Positions 16,747 to 27,317 are shown, numbered from the stretch's first letter. The stretch: DNA of 64,000 bases from Paenibacillus taichungensis (GCF_003287275.1 NZ_QEVW01000012.1:124001-188000); one strand, 5' to 3'. Notes: a model not told the origin generated them from the letters alone. Numbers and translations are program-made.

Positions 16747-19700
16747 TTAGTCCGTTTGGCAATACGTTAATAATCTGCTCAATAAAACAGCTGCCTCAGC
16801 CCGGGTCAGATTACGTTTCGGATTAAGTTTGTGATCCGGTGTTCCTTGAATGAAACCAAGCTCAATGCAAATCGCTAATGCTTCCCTGGACCAAATTCCT
16901 GCCTTATCCGCATCTTTGTACTTAGACAGTACCATTTGTGTTGTATTGGAGGCTTCTGGCAATCTCCCTTTCATCTCAAGCGTTCTTACTATAATAACGG
17001 CCATTTCTTCACGGCTTAAGGGTTTCATAGGTTCAAATAAATTACCCGCATAGCCCTTAAACAAACCTGCATTCGCCACAGCACGAACATCATCCTTATA
17101 CCACTTATCTTCTGTTACGTCTTTAAATGATGATGACCCATTAACCTTAAGACCCAATGCTCGAGTTAACATCGCTGCGATTTCAGAACGGTTTATCGTC
17201 AGATCTGGAGCAAATTTCTGATCATTCATTCCCTTGATAATCCCTTTGCTTACAAGAGCTTCAATTTCCTTGTTTGCCCAGTGACCAACCGTATCGAGAA
17301 ATGCTTTGGGTTTGGTATTACCCGTATCCGGCTTAGTTCCAGTTTGGTTATCCTGATCAGACCCATTATTTGTTCCTGTACCAGGATTAGGCTGGGTTTC
17401 GGGTTTCGTACCTGTGCTTGGATTTGATCCGATGTCTGGGTTTGATCCTGGGTTTGTTCCTGTTCCTGGATTTGTACCCGGATTACTGCTGTCCTTCGCT
17501 TTTACTTTGACAGTCGCAATCGCTTTAATGTCCGTCCCATTGACCGCGCCTTTCACCTGAAAACTACCTGCCTGTGCATAAAGGGAAGGATCAATCGCTT
17601 CCCATACAACGGTAGCATTCTCCGCCGTATCATTACTCAATGTCACAGTCACTTGCGAAGGCAATATCGGTCTCGATCCAGCTTCCGTTTCAACCTGTAC
17701 GTTCTCAATGGATACGATGCTAACTGCTAATTTTTCTTTAATGTAGAAATCATCGAGAATGAAGGCGTAATCAGAAGTAGGGTTTCCAGCACCTTTGGAT
17801 ACCATTTTGAAAATAACTTGGTAATCATGTTGAGCACCAGTTATGAATTTTTTCTGGAAGCGAATATAACCCCCGTCTTCACCCGCTTTATTACCCGGAT
17901 TAGGTAGCGTGCTCAGTGCTTCCTTCAGCACAATTTCACCAGTGGAGCGTGATTGTACAGAAACCTCATAACCAGCATACTTTTCTAAGGTGTAAATAAA
18001 GCCTAAGTCATATTCTGTGTTTGGTTCCATTTTCACGCTGGATTCATTCGTTTTTATTAATTTACCAACATCGGTTTCATTAACTTTCAACGAATTCTCC
18101 CCATCCAGAACCCAGGTCATTACAGGACCAACTTTGTTCTCAGATGCGGATACAACGGGATTGTTATCCTGTTTATTGCTCTGATCGGTTGCTATATGAA
18201 TTTTTCTATCCCCACCACCGTATTCAAAAGGCCCCCAGCCTTCATATACATTTTCAAAATCCTCATATACAACGTAGCCCTTATTTGCAGGGTCCTTCTC
18301 TACAGTTGTATGCTTCCAAATTCGCACATCATCAAATTGAACAGTACCCGCTCCCGGATCAGCAACAAGTTTAACTGTCGCGGAATGAATGCCTACCGGA
18401 ACCTTGAATTCCACATTCATTCTTTGCCACTTGGTGTCCACGTACTTAAAGGAGGATTTATGGATGCCATCTTGACCTGTCACATCATTGGAATAGGTTT
18501 GACCATTAACCGTGACCTGAAGTGAGGATTTTCTCCCTTTCTCAGTCTGTGTCCACACTCCGACAGTGTAATCCTGACCAGGCTGCAATCCGTTAATCTC
18601 CTGTGAGATTACACCTGAATCACTGCCGACCTCTGCGTATCTGTTCCAATTCGATTTGTTCATTTCTTTAGTGATATCGTATTCTGTATCCCCTTGAACA
18701 GTCTTGATTGTAATGTTTGCTGGATCATCGACTATCCATGAACCGGGAACATTGAACTTCTCTGAATTGAAGGCAAAATCCTTGATCAAACTGCCTTCTC
18801 CCCAGTTCCCTGCATTAGGCACCAAAGTCAGGGCATCAGCAGATGCTGGATACAATACATAAGGCGTATTTTTCTTTGCCTTCGTAATCGTAAGAGATTC
18901 ATTCCGGGCGACCAGCGTATCCACTAGAACTTTACCTTGTTGGGTCAATTCGTACATATTAAACTGCTTCACATCTTTAAATTCATCCGTCAACTGCCAG
19001 GTGGTCGTGTTACCTGTTGTGTTCCAATGATACAACTTCGCACCATCGTTAACACCCAAGGTTTGATTAGCTTTGATATCCCAAACCCATGGAATTAACG
19101 AGTTAGCCTCTCCTGTATGGCGCACTGATTCATCGGTAGTTGTCCCGGTATCTTTCCAAGAGGAGATCAGCTTGCCATTTTTGGTAAGCTCTATCATACC
19201 GGTGGATTTATTTCTCTTAGAGACGACATCATGATCAAAAGTTACTTGGTCTTCTTCATATTTCAGCACACCGAAATGCTGCATATACTTCGTCGGCAAT
19301 ACTTCATTGAAGAACACCGTTACACCCTGCTGTATGTCTGGCTTAGAATCCCCCCAAGTGGTCACACCAGGGATTTTTTGTCCTTTAAATAAGGCGTTCC
19401 CCACAAAAATATCGAGATTGTTCTTCACCATTCTAGAAAGGATACTCTTGTTGCCTTTATTGGGATATCCCAAATCCGGACCCCAGTGAACGAAATCCAC
19501 ACCCGGTTCTATCGGACCGGAGAATTCTGTTCCTACTTTGACTCCAAGTCCATTGGCATATTGCAACAATTTATAGGCATTGTAGTCATTGCCGGTATAC
19601 ACGTCTACATAATAGAAATCCAACGCAGGATCTTTAGGGTTATTGGCGTCCTTGGTGAGATTATACAGATTGGTTAACCGTGATTTCAGTTCACCACTCA

Positions 19701-22700
19701 GGACATCCTTCGTTTGATCTACATAATAAGCCGTATCGATCCAATCCCAACCTTTGGATAATCTGTCTAACTTCGGTCCATTAGCTGTAGCCCCAGTTAG
19801 ATTGGAATAATCCAATTCGTTGGCATCAAGATGGTATTCGGTTGCATTCAGATGTACGCCGACGTGAAGGTTGTACTTATCCCCCTCATCGATCAAATAA
19901 TTGAAATCATCCAATCCACCTTGTCTTACACCAATATTGGAGTAGGAAGGAATATCATCATCATGCCCCTCCGCCTGATACCCCTTATGCAGAATCATCT
20001 GTCCAAAACCATCTGTAAAATTATATAGAACTTTTCCCGTATCCAAACTGTTCAAGAACGGATCATTGGCTTGGCTGGCAAAGTTGAAGGCAATGTACAT
20101 CATATTGTTCTTCATATCCTGCGCGCCAAATGGCTCATTGTAAATTTCCGTTCGGTAAGCAACAGCCGCATCCTGCCAATCTGTCTTATCGTCGTTATTG
20201 CGTTCCCCAGTGACGACCACTTCATACCATGGTAACTCTTCAGTTTCACTACTTTGAAGATGTCGGTACGTCCAACTGCCTGGCTTCACCGTTATTTTAT
20301 TGACAAGTGTTTTTTTCTCTGTGGTAATTATCAATTTATTGCCACCACTCATGACGTTGTCCTCTGCCGATGCTGCCAGGCCATCTCCACTCACCATAGC
20401 CATCGTTACACCTGTTGAACCGCTTTGCTTCATAAGAGACATATCGTCAACCAATTCCTCCGAGACGCCGTGCCACTCCCCGTTTGACTTACTCCATGCA
20501 TATGATGCATCTTTCATTGAACTATTCACATGGATCAGAGCGTTGTTCATTTGAATCGAACGCACTAAGAAATCCGGGCCGTCGGAAATTTTATCCATTT
20601 CAAATCGAACTACATTGTTCGCCTTTGCCTCGAGATGCCCATCAATCACAACGCCGATCTCATCAAAAGTCATCGTGTACTGATATGTGCTAGCGTTCTC
20701 TTTCTTCGACACTGTACGTGGTACATAATCCTTATTATTAATCTTCACGCTATTCGTTTGCTCCACGTCAGCCTGCAGCGTGTGATGATCCACTTGATAT
20801 TCTACAATGCCTGGAAAATCCTTATATATGGTAACGCTCAGACCATCTTTCTCAATCGTATCTGTTTCTTGCGCCAGCTTCAGCTTAGGTAGCGACTCCA
20901 GTTCCACCATTTTGAGGTTACTCAGCGTCATTTGTTTGGTTCCATACCATGAACGAACACCAAACCAACCCGGCATAACAGCCATCGATTCTTCAGATAT
21001 TGAACCCATATCCGTAACTACGCCATCAGGACCCGTAATGTTGAGACTAACCGTTGTTCCCACCAGACGAAGCTCAATATGATAATTTGTATTTGCTTGC
21101 ATCTGATACGTATTCGGAAAGGATATCTCATTCCCGTTACTTGTTGTGACCTTCCACTTGCCATTAATATCATGAACGACACCTACATATTTGTCAGCCG
21201 CCGAACCTCTCACGATAAAACCATAACGGCCACCATCTGCTCCTGCGGAAACATTCGTGTTAAAATCAAAATTGAGTAGCTGATCATTGAATTTAGGGCT
21301 ATCCTTATCCACGGCTAATGAAACCCCTGGCATGTTCAATCGGATTTGGCTGTTTCCACCCGCGAGTACCTCTGGTTTACTGTTATCAAGAGGACCCCAG
21401 TTCTGCACATTATAATCTGGTGCATACACGCGAACCTCTTCTGCAGTGATCGCGTCTATCTTGGCTTGAATAGCATGGGTCGCAGAATTGTAGATGCCAA
21501 ATGAACCTGGTGTATATCCCGTTACATTCACACTGCCAACCCTAATTCCATTCACGTAAAGACCTAGCTCGTTCTCGATCATTTCTACACGTAGCGTGTA
21601 ATCTTTGCCATAAGCAAGTGTAGTAGTAGCGCCAATCGCAAAGGCATCATTACAGCCTTCCAGCTTGTATTTCCAACTCCCCGGACTTTCCTCGTAAATC
21701 ACGATATTTCCAAGGGTAATCCCCGCAGCTCCATCCGTCTGCATTTTCACTTGATATATGCCGTTGGGTACTGGATTTACATCCTTATTGACAGCAGCCG
21801 TCCCAGCATCAAGCATCCCTTGCAAATATCCATTTGCAACTTGCGGCATATCCTTGAATCCTTCCCAATTCACGATTGGATCACCTTCATAATACTCTTC
21901 GTATCTCAGTTTACCGGCATGTGGTGAAGACGTATTCATATCAAGGAATTCTTCAGTAAAAACAACATTATCAATATACATGTAATTCTGCGCAACTATC
22001 CCAAAAGACCCTTCCCCGAATTGCTGCCCTGCCGGTAAGTTGGCCTGTAATGTAGCGCCATTAATACTCAATATTACAGAATGATCAGAGTATTGAAGTC
22101 CAACTTTGTTCCAGGTATTAGGTAAAGGATTGAAGCCCATTGCATCAGAAATGACAAAGTCAGTGCTGGTCCCATCCTTATTCAACAAGACCCATTTCGT
22201 GCCCTCATACTTTACAATAGCACCATCGCCTATAACAAATCCGATATCCGTTGTTGCTGGCTTCACATCCAACATATATGTGGCACTTTGCAAGGACGGT
22301 GCATCCAAGTTCATTACATTGTCTTTGATATTGGAAAGTCTCAATACCCGATTACTACCTTCTGTAATAATAGTAGAATCAGCACCAGTCCAAGTACCTT
22401 TAATTCCATCCTCAAAATCATTACTGTATTGTGCAATTTGTTTGGGTTCAATGATCTGATTCGTATACTGCACATTGTCGATTTGTAGCTCTACAGTGCT
22501 TCTAATGCGAAGTCCGAAACGTCCAGCTGCTTCAGAATACTGTTCAAACGAAATGTCGCCAATCCGCTTTTTATTCAAAAAAACCGTTATTTTCTTACCA
22601 TTAAAATTAAACATGAGATTGTTCCAACGCCCTTGAATCGGATAAGGAATCTCTTGCTTATCTCCCCAGCCCGTATTGGACTCCGGTATCCAGCTGCTTG

Positions 22701-24000
22701 GATCAACCCCGAGTTCATTAAAAATACTTGCTGAATCATTCATTCTGAAACCAAAAGCAAATCCTTGTCCGCTAACCAATTTGTCCGGATTAACCAGTTT
22801 GAAATCTAACGAAAGAGTTCCTTGTTGAATTTGTGGCGAATCCAGATCCTCACCTCTTTCGCTAGATCCTTTTTTAAGGGAAAGAACTTTATTGCCCGTA
22901 ATATCCGTCACGACCGTTGCTTTCAGCCCCGACCAATGGGGTGTATAATTGGAGTTTTCATAATCTTGAACATAATTAACAATGTTTGCAGGTTTCTCCT
23001 TCGTCCCCACACCTTCAATTCGCAAACTTTTGATCGCAATCTCTCCTGTAGCATAGCGCTTATACAGCCCGATCTGCCCTAATCCGGATAACGAACTCAA
23101 TAAATCAGTATTCTTATTGTAATAAGTCACGTCGTCTACAATGATCAAAAGCTTCGTACCATGAAAGCCGATCTGAATGTGATAATCTGTTTCCATTTTT
23201 AGTTCTGGTCCGTCAAATGTTTCCCACTTACTTGTACCATCCGGACTCTGAATAACCCATGTTGTGCCGGCATCATAACGAATAGCTACGCCTTGGTTAC
23301 TATCATTAGATCCTAGAACAAATCCAATATTGCTTTGATTTGTGCTGTTATAACGCATCGTTGTATCTATGATTCCTCCGGAGAGCCAGGGAGCCTTATC
23401 CCATGTGGCTATAGCTCCACTGCCACCCAGATTGTTAATTGTTACTGTCAATCCATTGTTTACTGAAGTTGTTCCATTTCCTTTGACGAAAGTCATGGCT
23501 TCCGGTTCCATAGACTGATAGTTGTTTGTGTAGGAAACAACCTCTTGGCTACTTGGAACATTATTTTTTAATTCATCCAGGAATGTATCTATATCTACAT
23601 TTCCTGTTGTTTCCTTACTCTTTTCAAGAACCGTGACTGCAGCTTCAGCTTTAATACTCGTTCCCTCTACAGATCCCTTTACGGTAAATGTCCCTACCTG
23701 CGCATAGTTAGAAGATTCGATTGAATCCCAGCTCACCATGACTTCTGCGGTAGTGCTGTCACTGTATACTGCTTGTATTACTGATGGGATTACTGGCTGC
23801 TCATTAACGAATGTTTCAACATTAATCGGAGGAATGCTTTCGATCGTTTTTTCCTGTGACACAATCGGCAAATCATCAAGTTCTTCTGAATTAGCATGAG
23901 CAGTATTGCTTGGGAGTACCATCAACTGACTTGAAGCAACCAATAAAACCATCATCCAAATCCATAATTTGAATATCATTTTATTATTTTTGCTGAGCAT
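16747..24000 (-). CDS. Cell-wall-anchored GH101 endo-alpha-N-acetylgalactosaminidase with SLH domains
   Basis: A giant secreted protein (2417 residues from the ATG at 24000, which has AGGAGG upstream; a frame back to 24066 lacks a site). In order: signal peptide (1-40); a Big_4-like bacterial Ig domain (about 55-130); about five tandem jelly-roll modules of 150-190 residues, each ending in a strand such as AIKSLRIEGV; a GH101 supersandwich and TIM barrel (about 1050-1600); galactose-binding-like modules; a second Big_4 domain; a Pro/Gly/Thr/Asn linker; and three SLH domains (about 2233-2415). Likely catalytic residues are D1466 in YYVDVYTGND and E1492 in VGTEFSGPIE. GH101 enzymes release Gal-beta-1,3-GalNAc from O-glycans. 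The SLH domains should hold it on the wall. It lies 34 bases after the GH112 gene. Confidence 0.88.
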   Translation of the reverse strand: MLSKNNKMIFKLWIWMMVLLVASSQLMVLPSNTAHANSEELDDLPIVSQEKTIESIPPINVETFVNEQPVIPSVIQAVYSDSTTAEVMVSWDSIESSNYAQVGTFTVKGSVEGTSIKAEAAVTVLEKSKETTGNVDIDTFLDELKNNVPSSQEVVSYTNNYQSMEPEAMTFVKGNGTTSVNNGLTVTINNLGGSGAIATWDKAPWLSGGIIDTTMRYNSTNQSNIGFVLGSNDSNQGVAIRYDAGTTWVIQSPDGTSKWETFDGPELKMETDYHIQIGFHGTKLLIIVDDVTYYNKNTDLLSSLSGLGQIGLYKRYATGEIAIKSLRIEGVGTKEKPANIVNYVQDYENSNYTPHWSGLKATVVTDITGNKVLSLKKGSSERGEDLDSPQIQQGTLSLDFKLVNPDKLVSGQGFAFGFRMNDSASIFNELGVDPSSWIPESNTGWGDKQEIPYPIQGRWNNLMFNFNGKKITVFLNKKRIGDISFEQYSEAAGRFGLRIRSTVELQIDNVQYTNQIIEPKQIAQYSNDFEDGIKGTWTGADSTIITEGSNRVLRLSNIKDNVMNLDAPSLQSATYMLDVKPATTDIGFVIGDGAIVKYEGTKWVLLNKDGTSTDFVISDAMGFNPLPNTWNKVGLQYSDHSVILSINGATLQANLPAGQQFGEGSFGIVAQNYMYIDNVVFTEEFLDMNTSSPHAGKLRYEEYYEGDPIVNWEGFKDMPQVANGYLQGMLDAGTAAVNKDVNPVPNGIYQVKMQTDGAAGITLGNIVIYEESPGSWKYKLEGCNDAFAIGATTTLAYGKDYTLRVEMIENELGLYVNGIRVGSVNVTGYTPGSFGIYNSATHAIQAKIDAITAEEVRVYAPDYNVQNWGPLDNSKPEVLAGGNSQIRLNMPGVSLAVDKDSPKFNDQLLNFDFNTNVSAGADGGRYGFIVRGSAADKYVGVVHDINGKWKVTTSNGNEISFPNTYQMQANTNYHIELRLVGTTVSLNITGPDGVVTDMGSISEESMAVMPGWFGVRSWYGTKQMTLSNLKMVELESLPKLKLAQETDTIEKDGLSVTIYKDFPGIVEYQVDHHTLQADVEQTNSVKINNKDYVPRTVSKKENASTYQYTMTFDEIGVVIDGHLEAKANNVVRFEMDKISDGPDFLVRSIQMNNALIHVNSSMKDASYAWSKSNGEWHGVSEELVDDMSLMKQSGSTGVTMAMVSGDGLAASAEDNVMSGGNKLIITTEKKTLVNKITVKPGSWTYRHLQSSETEELPWYEVVVTGERNNDDKTDWQDAAVAYRTEIYNEPFGAQDMKNNMMYIAFNFASQANDPFLNSLDTGKVLYNFTDGFGQMILHKGYQAEGHDDDIPSYSNIGVRQGGLDDFNYLIDEGDKYNLHVGVHLNATEYHLDANELDYSNLTGATANGPKLDRLSKGWDWIDTAYYVDQTKDVLSGELKSRLTNLYNLTKDANNPKDPALDFYYVDVYTGNDYNAYKLLQYANGLGVKVGTEFSGPIEPGVDFVHWGPDLGYPNKGNKSILSRMVKNNLDIFVGNALFKGQKIPGVTTWGDSKPDIQQGVTVFFNEVLPTKYMQHFGVLKYEEDQVTFDHDVVSKRNKSTGMIELTKNGKLISSWKDTGTTTDESVRHTGEANSLIPWVWDIKANQTLGVNDGAKLYHWNTTGNTTTWQLTDEFKDVKQFNMYELTQQGKVLVDTLVARNESLTITKAKKNTPYVLYPASADALTLVPNAGNWGEGSLIKDFAFNSEKFNVPGSWIVDDPANITIKTVQGDTEYDITKEMNKSNWNRYAEVGSDSGVISQEINGLQPGQDYTVGVWTQTEKGRKSSLQVTVNGQTYSNDVTGQDGIHKSSFKYVDTKWQRMNVEFKVPVGIHSATVKLVADPGAGTVQFDDVRIWKHTTVEKDPANKGYVVYEDFENVYEGWGPFEYGGGDRKIHIATDQSNKQDNNPVVSASENKVGPVMTWVLDGENSLKVNETDVGKLIKTNESSVKMEPNTEYDLGFIYTLEKYAGYEVSVQSRSTGEIVLKEALSTLPNPGNKAGEDGGYIRFQKKFITGAQHDYQVIFKMVSKGAGNPTSDYAFILDDFYIKEKLAVSIVSIENVQVETEAGSRPILPSQVTVTLSNDTAENATVVWEAIDPSLYAQAGSFQVKGAVNGTDIKAIATVKVKAKDSSNPGTNPGTGTNPGSNPDIGSNPSTGTKPETQPNPGTGTNNGSDQDNQTGTKPDTGNTKPKAFLDTVGHWANKEIEALVSKGIIKGMNDQKFAPDLTINRSEIAAMLTRALGLKVNGSSSFKDVTEDKWYKDDVRAVANAGLFKGYAGNLFEPMKPLSREEMAVIIVRTLEMKGRLPEASNTTQMVLSKYKDADKAGIWSREALAICIELGFIQGTPDHKLNPKRNLTRAEAAVLLSRLLTYCQTD
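17335..17490 (-). repeat. Low-complexity coding repeat (Pro/Gly/Thr/Asn linker)
   Basis: Imperfect repeats of codons for GTNPG and GSNP-like units separate the last Ig-like domain from the SLH domains of the GH101 protein. They form a flexible spacer through the cell wall and are a likely site of length variation. Confidence 0.7.
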
Positions 24001-24034
24001 CAAATCATTCCTCCTACAATAGAATGCTGGATTT

Positions 24035-26209
24035 TTATATTTCGTACCACTTGATCTCATTGGCATCCAGCTTCAGTGAGAAGCTGGAGCCATCACCGCG
24101 GTAAACGACGGTCTCCTGTGGCTCATACGTATTATTCACCACGCAGTATTTGCCCTTTTCCACATAAGCATGAACCTCAACATTATAGTTCTCACTGAAC
24201 CAGCTGTTCAGCTCCTGATCGCTGCGGGCGCTCCAGAGGATCGCACGGTACAGCAAGCGGCTGTTCTCGAAGCTGTATGGTAAACCGCTTATATATACGC
24301 TTCGCCCGTCACCGAATTCGTTCACCGCGAGTTGGACTTCCTTGTCCGTTTGACGGAGAATCGTAGTGCCTTCAAGGGCAAAAATATTTTTTTTGCCTTC
24401 TCCAAAGTCGATTTCCTTGCTTCCATCCGGATTGGTTTTACAATCTGCCGTAATGAAATGTTCATGCTCATCCCAGTTATATTTGTCATAACCTAACGTA
24501 AAACCGCGTTCTTCCTCTACACCGAGAATATTGGCCAGTTGGAAAAAGCGCCCGTTCGCTTGGTGTGCTGTGGGTTCGCCAACACCGATAAAGCCACCGC
24601 CTTCATAAACAAACCTTTTTACAGTGGTAACGATATCCGTATCCAGCCACCATTCTCCGCCCGTATAGGCCGTATCTGCATCTCCGACGTTTAATATGAC
24701 GTCAATATCATCCAGGACGGAAGGGTTTTCTTTGATATCGTCGAAGCTGATGAATTTTACATTAAAAGGTGCGCCAGAAAGAGCTTCAATAATACCGGCA
24801 TAACTGTAATTTTGCTTGTAATAAAGTGCATGATGGACCATATGGTTGCCCCAGGCCCGCATTTTGCCCCAACAGTTAAGCACGGCTACCGACTTGATGC
24901 AATACGGCGTCGTTCCCTGTACATTGTCATAGAGCGTACGGAACTCATCCGTAACGCTTTCTACATATTCAATAAACTCGGGAAAATCAAGGGCTAGCTT
25001 AAGATATCCGCCGTAGCCAATCCGATCGATCGGTTTGCGGAGAATCGCACGTCGCGCGGTGACCCAATTTACTTTGGCTTCCTTTACAGGGTCCCCGCCT
25101 GTATGAAAGGTATCCGGGAAAAAGTAAGGTAAGAAACGACCTTCCGTATATTGCACGCCTGGGATGTCGCTGATCAGTCTTAGTGTTGAACCGTTACCTA
25201 CACTGCCAACTACGGCATCCAGACCGATTGATGTAAATTCTTCCATGAAAGGCTCTGTGCCGATCCAATGATCACCCAGGAACATCATGGCCTCCTTACC
25301 GCATTCATGGGTAATATCGACCATTTCTTTGGCAAGCCTCGCCACTTCACGGCGCTGGAATGCTTGAAAATCACGGAACTCTTTCGTAGGAATTCGATAG
25401 GTGTTGTTGTAGTAACCTTGGTCGATAATAAATTCAGGTCTGAATCGGTAACCGATCTCTTCCTCAAACTGTTTGAGGATATAAGGACTTACTGAGGCTG
25501 AATAGCCGTACCAGTCCACATATTTTTCACGAGCGAGCTCATCAAAAACCAAGGTGAATTGGTGGAAAAAGGTTGTATACCGAATCACATTGACATAAGG
25601 ATGATCTTCGATAAAATTGCGGACTCGCTCCATCGTGTACTTACGAGTCTTCGGTTGACGAACATCAAAGGTAATTTGATGCTCGACATCTTTCCATTCA
25701 TTGGTGACCGCATTGTACATATGAACCGGATCCCACATAATATAAGCCAAGAAACTAACGGTATAGTCATGGAACGGCTGGGTTGTGATGGTCACATCAC
25801 CGATTTTGTCGTCATAGTTCCATTGTTCGGTCGGAACAACCTCGCCGGTTGTACGATTGATGACTTCCCACCAACGCTGAATATCATCTCGACAATTCAC
25901 TTTGAGCATGTCGGGATAAATCCCCTTCATAAGGGAAATGGACATGCTATCGCCTTCAGCCGTATGAATGGGGGTCATCAAATACATTTGTTGAATCTCA
26001 TCAGGGTTGGCATTTGCCCATACGTTATCCTTGCGGGTTGTATAATAGGTGGAATAGACCTTGGCATCGATATCCCGCAGCTCGGCGGGAAAGTCGGTTC
26101 CATCACAGTCGCGCACAGCGTCGGCTCCCCAGCGTTTCATGATCTCCAGGGTTTGCGGAATAACGTCTAAATCAGTAGGGATCGTTACACGTCCTCTTTT
26201 GGTACTCAT
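24035..26209 (-). CDS. gnpA: 1,3-beta-galactosyl-N-acetylhexosamine phosphorylase (GH112)
   Basis: A 724-residue cytosolic enzyme matching the galacto-N-biose / lacto-N-biose phosphorylases in length and signature: RGRVTIPTDLD at the start, WGADAVRDCDGTDFP, and FLGDHWIGTEPF, where D313 falls exactly at the number of the general acid reported for the Bifidobacterium enzyme. It splits Gal-beta-1,3-GalNAc or -GlcNAc with phosphate into galactose 1-phosphate and the free N-acetylhexosamine. The GH101 gene next door releases galacto-N-biose, so that is the likely substrate. The related D-galactosyl-beta-1,4-L-rhamnose phosphorylases are a weaker alternative. GAGGAG precedes the ATG. No N-acetylhexosamine kinase gene lies in this window. 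Confidence 0.93.
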   Translation of the reverse strand: MSTKRGRVTIPTDLDVIPQTLEIMKRWGADAVRDCDGTDFPAELRDIDAKVYSTYYTTRKDNVWANANPDEIQQMYLMTPIHTAEGDSMSISLMKGIYPDMLKVNCRDDIQRWWEVINRTTGEVVPTEQWNYDDKIGDVTITTQPFHDYTVSFLAYIMWDPVHMYNAVTNEWKDVEHQITFDVRQPKTRKYTMERVRNFIEDHPYVNVIRYTTFFHQFTLVFDELAREKYVDWYGYSASVSPYILKQFEEEIGYRFRPEFIIDQGYYNNTYRIPTKEFRDFQAFQRREVARLAKEMVDITHECGKEAMMFLGDHWIGTEPFMEEFTSIGLDAVVGSVGNGSTLRLISDIPGVQYTEGRFLPYFFPDTFHTGGDPVKEAKVNWVTARRAILRKPIDRIGYGGYLKLALDFPEFIEYVESVTDEFRTLYDNVQGTTPYCIKSVAVLNCWGKMRAWGNHMVHHALYYKQNYSYAGIIEALSGAPFNVKFISFDDIKENPSVLDDIDVILNVGDADTAYTGGEWWLDTDIVTTVKRFVYEGGGFIGVGEPTAHQANGRFFQLANILGVEEERGFTLGYDKYNWDEHEHFITADCKTNPDGSKEIDFGEGKKNIFALEGTTILRQTDKEVQLAVNEFGDGRSVYISGLPYSFENSRLLYRAILWSARSDQELNSWFSENYNVEVHAYVEKGKYCVVNNTYEPQETVVYRGDGSSFSLKLDANEIKWYEI

Positions 26210-26223
26210 CGTTGAAAACTCCT

Positions 26224-26406
26224 CTATTTATATTTTCGGTTATATAGCCACAACAGACCAATCAGCATAGCAAGCCCAAGCAACATCAGACCCAGTCCGG
26301 GGGCTCCAATGTTCTTTTGGCCGATAATTACCAATCCAATACCGACGATAAAAACAATCAGCATCAACAAATTACGCAAATAATTCTTTGTAAAGTCTTC
26401 CATCAT
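26224..26406 (-). CDS. Small two-helix membrane protein
   Basis: A 60-residue protein made almost entirely of two membrane helices (about 12-29 and 35-53) joined by a short loop GQKNIGAPG, ending in the basic stretch YNRKYK. It starts with ATGATG after an AAGGTG site, six bases past the permease stop and 14 bases before the phosphorylase start, so it is a real member of the operon. From memory it resembles small proteins labelled DUF6903 that sit beside similar sugar importers in other Firmicutes, but I cannot verify that. It may stabilise or tune the importer. Function unknown. Confidence 0.75.
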   Translation of the reverse strand: MMEDFTKNYLRNLLMLIVFIVGIGLVIIGQKNIGAPGLGLMLLGLAMLIGLLWLYNRKYK

Positions 26407-26412
26407 CGCACC

Positions 26413-27306
26413 TTACCCTTTCAGCCCGCCCATTGTCATGCCTTGGGTTAGCTTTTTTTGTACCAGAATATATATAATCAAGGTTGGAAGCATGACCAGC
26501 ACCAGACCTGCATACATCTGACCATACTGAACAGCGGATTTTTGCGCTGCCATCAGGTTCATTAAGCCGACAGGCAATGTCTTAAGGGTGGGTTTGGTCA
26601 GGAGTGTCATGGAGATGATATATTCGTTCCAATAGGACAGGAAATTGAACAGAATAACCGTTACGATGCTGGGTTTGGCCATAGGCATGATGACTTGCAC
26701 CATAGTACGGAAATAGCCAGCACCGTCCACCGAGGCCGCTTCCTCAAACTCTTTGGGCAGCGATTTAAAATATCCCGACATGAGATAGATGGTGAATGGC
26801 AGGGCCATCGCAGCATATACCACTGCAAGAATAAACAGGTTGTTCAGCAAGATGGGGTGCCCCAGAATGCCGCGGAGCATCTTGTCGCCGTTGTTAAGCA
26901 TCAGAAAGATAGGAACAATGATATAGTTGATATTAATAAACAAACCCGCCATAAACATCATATTCCAGAATCCGTTCCCTCTAAATTTAAAACGAGAAAG
27001 CACATAGGACGCAGGCAATGCCACCATAAGCAGAAGCACCAGTGCGATTACCGTCACCAATACGGAATTGAGCATAAAAGAACCCATTTTTGCCTTCAGC
27101 CATGCATCTGCAAAGTTCTGTAGATGCATCCCGGCGGGCAGTGCCCAGGGGCTGCCGTAAAACTCACTATCTTGTTTAATCGAGGCCATGAATGCCCATA
27201 GAACTGGGATGAGGATGAGGATGGCTAAAGCGATCAGTATAACGTAAATGAAGCCTTTATATAATTTGTCGCTAACACCTCTACGTGAGCGGTTGTTTGT
27301 ATTCAT
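26413..27306 (-). CDS. Carbohydrate ABC transporter permease, MalG-like
   Basis: A 297-residue inner-membrane permease with about six helices, the EAA loop EEAASVDGAGYFRTMVQVIMPMAKP and the C-terminal ending TQGMTMGGLKG, all usual for the second CUT1 permease. The frame starts at an ATG 11 bases after the stop of the other permease gene. It should form the channel for galacto-N-biose or a related O-glycan disaccharide together with the gene at 27318, using the lipoprotein at 28306. The ATPase is not encoded here. Confidence 0.93.
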   Translation of the reverse strand: MNTNNRSRRGVSDKLYKGFIYVILIALAILILIPVLWAFMASIKQDSEFYGSPWALPAGMHLQNFADAWLKAKMGSFMLNSVLVTVIALVLLLMVALPASYVLSRFKFRGNGFWNMMFMAGLFININYIIVPIFLMLNNGDKMLRGILGHPILLNNLFILAVVYAAMALPFTIYLMSGYFKSLPKEFEEAASVDGAGYFRTMVQVIMPMAKPSIVTVILFNFLSYWNEYIISMTLLTKPTLKTLPVGLMNLMAAQKSAVQYGQMYAGLVLVMLPTLIIYILVQKKLTQGMTMGGLKG

Positions 27307-27317
27307 CTTATCCCCTC

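Noticed and set aside
17335-17490. Repetitive stretch considered as a CRISPR-like or tandem DNA repeat
   Set aside because: The units are imperfect, in frame and encode a Pro/Gly/Thr linker; there are no spacers.
16850-23082. Many plus-strand frames of 60-117 codons opposite the GH101 gene
   Set aside because: They are shadows of a long gene with clear domains; none has a good start site.
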